Source: Daedaleopsis sinensis (Eukaryota; Basidiomycota; Agaricomycetes; Polyporales; Polyporaceae). Taken from it: 64,000 bases of DNA. The notes under the pieces were generated by a model, which did no database searches, had not been told where the DNA came from, and saw only the letters and a list, made by a program, of their open reading frames with translations. Made by a program: the position numbers and the translations under genes. Positions 59,260 through 64,000 of this stretch are shown one piece after another; within the stretch, counting starts at the first letter, position 1; each line of letters begins with the position of its first letter. The DNA lies in assembly GCA_033807695.1 (NCBI GenBank), contig CM066308.1, forward strand, positions 3,100,001 to 3,164,000, written 5' to 3'.

Positions 59260-59558
59260 AGTGTTGGGATAGCGATGAGCTGGGGGCTATCGAGACGCAG
59301 GGTTGGACGCTCCGTGGGCGGAAGGAAGGAAGGTAGAGAGGGGGGCGGCGACGGCGGAAGGGAGTTCTAATAGTCTGCCCGACCTGATGAATGAACCCCT
59401 GGCGGCATCCCCAATCCGGGCGTGTTCCGCTTCGTATGAGGACGTTGCGAAATGAGTCCGGAAACGGCAACCTTGGAGATCCAGTTCCATTAAATGCAGC
59501 CGCGGCGCTGGGCGATTCGGATCTGCGCGCTCTCGCTCGTCCCTCTCCTCCGACGGTC

Positions 59559-61083
59559 ATGCCCGCGCCAGTCTCTACTCCGCCCCTCTATCCTCTCTAC
59601 TCGCCGCAGGCTATCCTCGCCTTCCAGTTCTCGGCCTGGTACCCCTCCTTCGCAAACTGCACCATCAAGTCTACCCTCATCCGCCCCCTCTCTCCCCTAT
59701 TCCGCCAATATCTCGACGCGGACGGCGTGTTCGTTCCTGAAGGTTCAGAAGACGCGTTAGTCCCTCACGCTCACGCGTACACGGCACCTCCTCTTATTTT
59801 ACTCCGCTCTGGTGCTCCCTAGGCCTGCAGAGAGCTCGCTTTCCGACCATGGCTCGTCGGATTCAGAAGATGCCGAGGAGGCGGACAACCGCACACGCTT
59901 CGCGTTCCCAGAGCTGGATGCACAAATCAGAGCCGCCGTCACAGAGTACGGCGCGGTCTTCCCCAAGCTCAACTTCTCATCTCCGAGAGTACGTGCAATG
60001 TCTATTTTCTGCCAATTCCATCACCATGTATCGTACGCACAAACACGATGGTCTACTCCAAATAACATGTTTTTCCAATGTCATCTCCCGGCCTCGAGTG
60101 CCTGCCCGTTTGTGGGCACTCTCGCACATCGTCCCGGAGTCGTACTCCGCTGCTTCTAGAGAGCACTTCCACTCACTCACGCGCGTGTCCAGGATGCAGC
60201 ATGGATCCTTCCCGCGTCCTCCCCGCTCAAATGCATGACGCCCGCCGACGTCTATCTACTCCTCAAGTCCTCAGACTTCGTGCAGCACGACATCGACCCT
60301 GCGCTCGTCTTCGACGGCTGCGAGCCCCCGCACGCGCCCGACTCTCCGCCCTACGAGCTCGAGCTCGTCCTCCGCAAGTGGTACCCGGTCGACCGCGCGC
60401 GCGAACTGCGGTGCTTCGTCCGGCAGGAAGTTCTCATAGGTCTGTCCATCTGACCGCAAGGTGTGCTCGCGCACACCCCCACCCCCTACCGCTCCTTCTC
60501 ACCGCGCGCAGGCATCTCACAGCGCGACCCGAACTACTACGACTTCTGGAACGAGCCCGCGACGCAGCACAAAGTCGCCGCCGCAGTCGCCGCCTTCTGG
60601 GAGAGGAATATTAAGGGCCGGTGGGAGCAGACGAACGGGGACTGTACGCCTCCTTCCCCTGCATCTCCTATCGGATCCAATCCGCTGACCTCCTGCACCC
60701 GTGTCCGTGCCCGCGCTCGCTCCCACCCCACAGACGTTTTTGACTTCCTGCTCACGCGCGACCTCGCGCGCGGGCACGTCGTCGACTTCAACCCGTACCA
60801 TCCGCGCACGGACCCGCTACTGTTCACGTACGAAGAGCTGCACGCGCTCCTCCTCGCGCGTCCCGCTGCGCCGGAGCTCCGCGTCGTGGACTCGCCCGCA
60901 CACCCCGCCGCGACGCGCAACGCGCCCGCGCACCAGCACAACATGGTCCCGCTTGAGGCGCTCGCGATGAGCAGCGGGCGGGACGTCGCTTCGTTCGCGG
61001 ACGCGTGGCGGGAGGAGATCCGGAAGAGCATGGCGGAGGATCCGGGGGACGAGGAGAGCGGCGAGGAGGCTGATGCGCTGTGA
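59559..61083 (+). CDS. CDC123: CDC123 (D123 family), eIF2 assembly chaperone
   Basis: An ATP-grasp-fold protein that assembles the eIF2 trimer in the cytosol. Five exons keep frame: 59559-59755, 59823-59988, 60193-60439, 60512-60643 and 60734-61083, giving 363 aa, the usual size. Landmarks in order: FQFSAWYPSFANCTIKS, GAVFPKLNFSSPRDAAWI, LKCMTPADVYLLLKSSDF, LELVLRKWYPV...RCFVRQEVLIGISQRD, YVFDFLLTRD, HVVDFNPYHPRTDPLLF (nucleotide/metal-binding end) and an acidic C-terminus (EDPGDEESGEEAD). Intron 2 is unusually long (204 nt) for this window. The start ATG follows no upstream in-frame alternative with family likeness. Confidence 0.96.
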
Positions 61084-61256
61084 CTCTAGATCTTAGCGCA
61101 CCGCACCACGGAAGGATGGTATACGATGGTACCCCATCGAGTTTTCCATTCAAATATGCACAACGGTATAGTGCACCGGTGGCTAGGCTACATGTACAGT
61201 AATGGACCCCACAGCTAGATGGACCCCACAGCTAGCAGGCCCTCACTAGTCTCTGC

Positions 61257-64000
61257 TCAAAAGCACATCCGCACCTGCGCGACGCTCGGGTCGTGGTCGC
61301 TCGCGCGCGCGCTCTTGCTCGCGGCCCAGCTGTTGACGTGCACGTGCTCGATCCCCGTCCCGCGCAGCGCGAGCTCGGGCGAGACGAACATGTGGTCGAG
61401 CTGCTGCGCGTTCTGGTCGAAGAGGTACGTGTAGCGCTCGACGGGGGGCACGCCCGAGAGCGCGTCGAGCTCGAGCAGGAGGCCGTCGAGGGGCGCGAAG
61501 ACCGCGCGCGTCTGGCCGTACTCGTTGCAGTCGCCCGCGACGACGATGTTCGCGAACGGGTCCTTCTTGAGCAGGCTCTTCACGAATTTCTGGAGCAGAG
61601 GTGCAGGTTCAGTACCGGTGCTATACGTGTATGCAGGGCCGAATGCGGGATGTGCTTGGCGAATGACCTTTGCTCAGCGGCTCGAGCGACGCCACACAGA
61701 TATGCGGATTTAGACAGTTGCGAGGAAGTCGGCCGATGATAAAATCCTCGCAACTACCATCATCATACAGCCGCTGCCTCGCCCATCCATATCTCCAGAT
61801 ACTAGTATGTATGGGGCACCCGCCGCATTCAATCATGCAGCACGGGCAGTTTGTGGGTGTCAAACCGCAAGGCCGTCCCACACCTAGTAATGGCAAATGC
61901 ACAACCCATCCATCTCGACTGCCAGCTGGCACGGACGAGCCGCCAGAACAGGCCAAAGCCGAGACGGAAAACGAAGACCGGGAACGGCCACTCACCGCGA
62001 CGGTCTCGACCTGGCTCATCCGCTGATCGACGCCACCGTTGACCGGGGGGCGCGCGTCGCCCTGGGAGGACGAGCTCCCGCCCTTGGACGTGAGGTGGAG
62101 GTTGATCGTGAACAGGCGTGCGCCCGAGGGCGTCTCCCAAGCCGCGACGAGGGGCTTGCGGCTCGCGTCCCACGCCGTGTTCGCGGGATCGATCCGCCCC
62201 GGGTTGAATCTGCCAGTGCGCGAACGACATGTCAGTACTAGTGTCAGAGAGCTTGGCAGGGGCCAGGGGTGGCTATGGGTGCACTGCAAGGACGTACGTG
62301 AGGGTGAGCTTGCCGTCGGCACCGATCTTGGGCTCGGTAGCGTCCAGTGCGCCGCCCGCGGGGGAGCCAGGGACGAGGTGGAACTTGGTGCTGTTGTACC
62401 TGTTTGCACCCAAGCGAAGTCGCCGTCAGTCGATCATCACACGGGAGCACGGAGCTCGGGATTCGGAGCTCGAGCCTGAGCCTCGAGAGTGGGAGAACGA
62501 GTGTCGAGTGACGAGAACTCACAAGTACGCGGTGCGGATGTTGCCGCCGGGCTGGCCGCCGTCCTTACCGTCCTCGGGGGCGATCTCGACGAACGCGTAC
62601 GGCGCGGAGGCGTTCCCCGCCTTCGCGATCGCGCCGACGAGGTTAGTGAGCGTCTGGTTCGCGACGACGACGCCGTTGTTGGTCGCGCCGGAGTTGTCCT
62701 GGATCTCCTGCACGAACATGATGTCGGGCGTGTTCAGGAAGTTCGCGATGTGGTTCGCGACGGTCGGGATGTGCGACGACGTCGGGGCCATGTTCTCGAC
62801 CTGTGCGTATGTCCCGTATTCGCGCACGCGCGCGCAGTTTGGGTCAACGGCCGGGTCTCCAACAGAGGAGAGAGCACGCACGTTGTAGTCTCCGAGGGTG
62901 ACCACGCACTTGTTCTTTTGGTCGGGCTTGATCTTCGCAGGAGGAATGACAGAGCTCGGCGTCGAGACGACCGTTGGCGCAGTAAGAGGGCGGATGTAGA
63001 AGAACCCAAACCTAATCGGGCAGACGGGGGACGACGCGGTCAGGTCAGTTATCTGCTATGACGCGCGCAGTAAAACGCTTACTGGTAGACGATGATCCCC
63101 GTAATGTCCGCGAACTGCTTGCCAAGCGAGACCTTGGGAGACTTGGTGCCGTCGAGCGGCGAACCGACCATGATCACCTCCGGGTTCGCATCGGGTACGC
63201 CGTCGGGACCTGATGGGAGAACGAGAGTGCACCTTCAGTTATGTGCTGTACTACAGCCCAGCGTGCGAGAGTGCATGGCGCAGCGAGAGGGACGCACCGA
63301 ACGTGATGGTAAGCCCGCCCCGGCTGTTCCTCCCGGTGGCCGGCCAGTCGCCAGCGATCCAGAACTCGCCGTACGAGGTCTCGAAGTCGAGCACGGTCGG
63401 TGCGGTGACGGTCACCAGCTGGCCCTCGAGACTCGCCCAGAAGTCGAGCCCGTACTTGTCCGGGCGGAGCGTCGCGTTCGCAGCCTCGACCATGCTCACG
63501 TTGTTCGGCACCGCCAGCCAGCCGTCGCGGCCCGCGTCGAGCGCAGAGAGCTTCTGCGTCGGGGGATGTTTGCCACGCTTGCCGAGCACGAGCGGCGCGA
63601 CGGTGTTGCTCGACGACAGCACGGTGATGTTCGCCGGGGTCTGGAGCTCGGTGGTGTACAGGTAGTTCGTGTTGCTCGTGGAGCGGAACTCTGAGATGAT
63701 GCCGGAGAGCGAAACCTCGTCCCCGACGTTGACCTGCGCAAGGATTGCCTTGTTCGTCGAGTAGACCTGGAGGCCGTTAGAGACGCGCACGTCTTTCGAG
63801 GGCGCGCCTTGGATCCAGAAGCCGGAGTCCGTCGACTGTTCCGGGTTACACGCGGTGAGCGGACACGGAGCGCAGACACGGTTGAAACGTACCTTGGCTG
63901 TGACAATCCCCGTGAGGTTGTGTACCGTCTGGCCGCGAAGAGGCGTCATGAACGACGCGCCCTGGATGTCTGTGATGCTCACAGCGCACACAAGTTGCTG
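61257..64000 (-). CDS. Endonuclease/exonuclease/phosphatase-fold nuclease, probably secreted (5' end outside window)
   Basis: A DNase I-like metal-dependent phosphodiesterase. Reading from the right edge: an OB-like N-terminal region (TDIQGASFMTPLRGQTV, VGDEVSLSGIISEFRS, GEFWIAGDWPATGRNSR), as in bacterial ExeM-type nucleases. The catalytic domain follows: VVTLGDYNVRALSS, metal ligand in FVQEIQDNSG, SGARLFTINLHLTSKGGS, VVAGDCNEYGQT and the SDHDPSV signature. The stop is TGA at 61257-61259. At least five introns. The signal peptide would be encoded beyond base 64000. Family members degrade extracellular nucleic acid for phosphate or nitrogen; that role is inferred here. Confidence 0.9.

Overview
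The window looks like genomic DNA of a filamentous basidiomycete (Agaricomycete-type). Genes are split by many 45-75 nt GT-AG introns. The recognisable proteins include a DUF6534-type membrane protein, a tnp2-type DNA transposase, a TRI5-like terpene synthase and a KDM3-like JmjC protein. No assembly gaps are visible. All exon models were made by eye from splice signals, frame and protein likeness; no search was run.

Left part (1-32.6 kb): an accessory, repeat-rich region. It holds a left-truncated gene (1-798) whose full-length paralog lies at 26.2-27.2 kb. It also holds small uncharacterised multi-exon genes (6.8-7.6, 12.7-13.5 and 15.3-16.0 kb), a JmjC/KDM3-like gene (9.0-11.4), a coiled-coil gene (19.4-21.2), a complete WD40 gene with a C-terminal membrane segment (21.6-23.2) and a SUN-domain gene (27.9-28.7). 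A 2.7-kb direct repeat, almost identical in its two copies, sits at 3,845-6,549 and 29,881-32,585 and brackets 23.3 kb containing most of these genes.

Middle part (32.6-49 kb): a transposon neighbourhood. A spliceable tnp2/CACTA-type transposase of about 1,211 codons (34.9-38.8) is followed on the same strand by a 960-residue low-complexity/coiled-coil protein (39.1-42.9) and preceded by a coiled-coil gene (33.0-34.2). I propose these form one element, but I could not fix its ends. Then comes about 5 kb of gene-poor sequence with a GC-rich minisatellite, a hairpin, a foldback element enclosing a tRNA-like unit with A and B boxes, and the remnant of a LINE-type C-terminus.

Right part (49-64 kb): orderly, mostly housekeeping genes. 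They are a TRI5-like sesquiterpene synthase with a 6-nt microexon, a probable PEX8-like peroxin ending in the PTS1 tripeptide SRL, a secreted Thr-rich protein, a DUF6534 membrane protein, CDC123 (eIF2 assembly) and a secreted endonuclease/exonuclease/phosphatase-fold nuclease cut by the right edge. A small MITE with 29-bp terminal inverted repeats and a near-perfect 8-bp target duplication lies between two of these genes.

The least described items are the proposed three-gene tnp2 element, the 314-aa/left-edge paralog family, the near-identical 2.7-kb duplication and the foldback with an internal tRNA-like unit.
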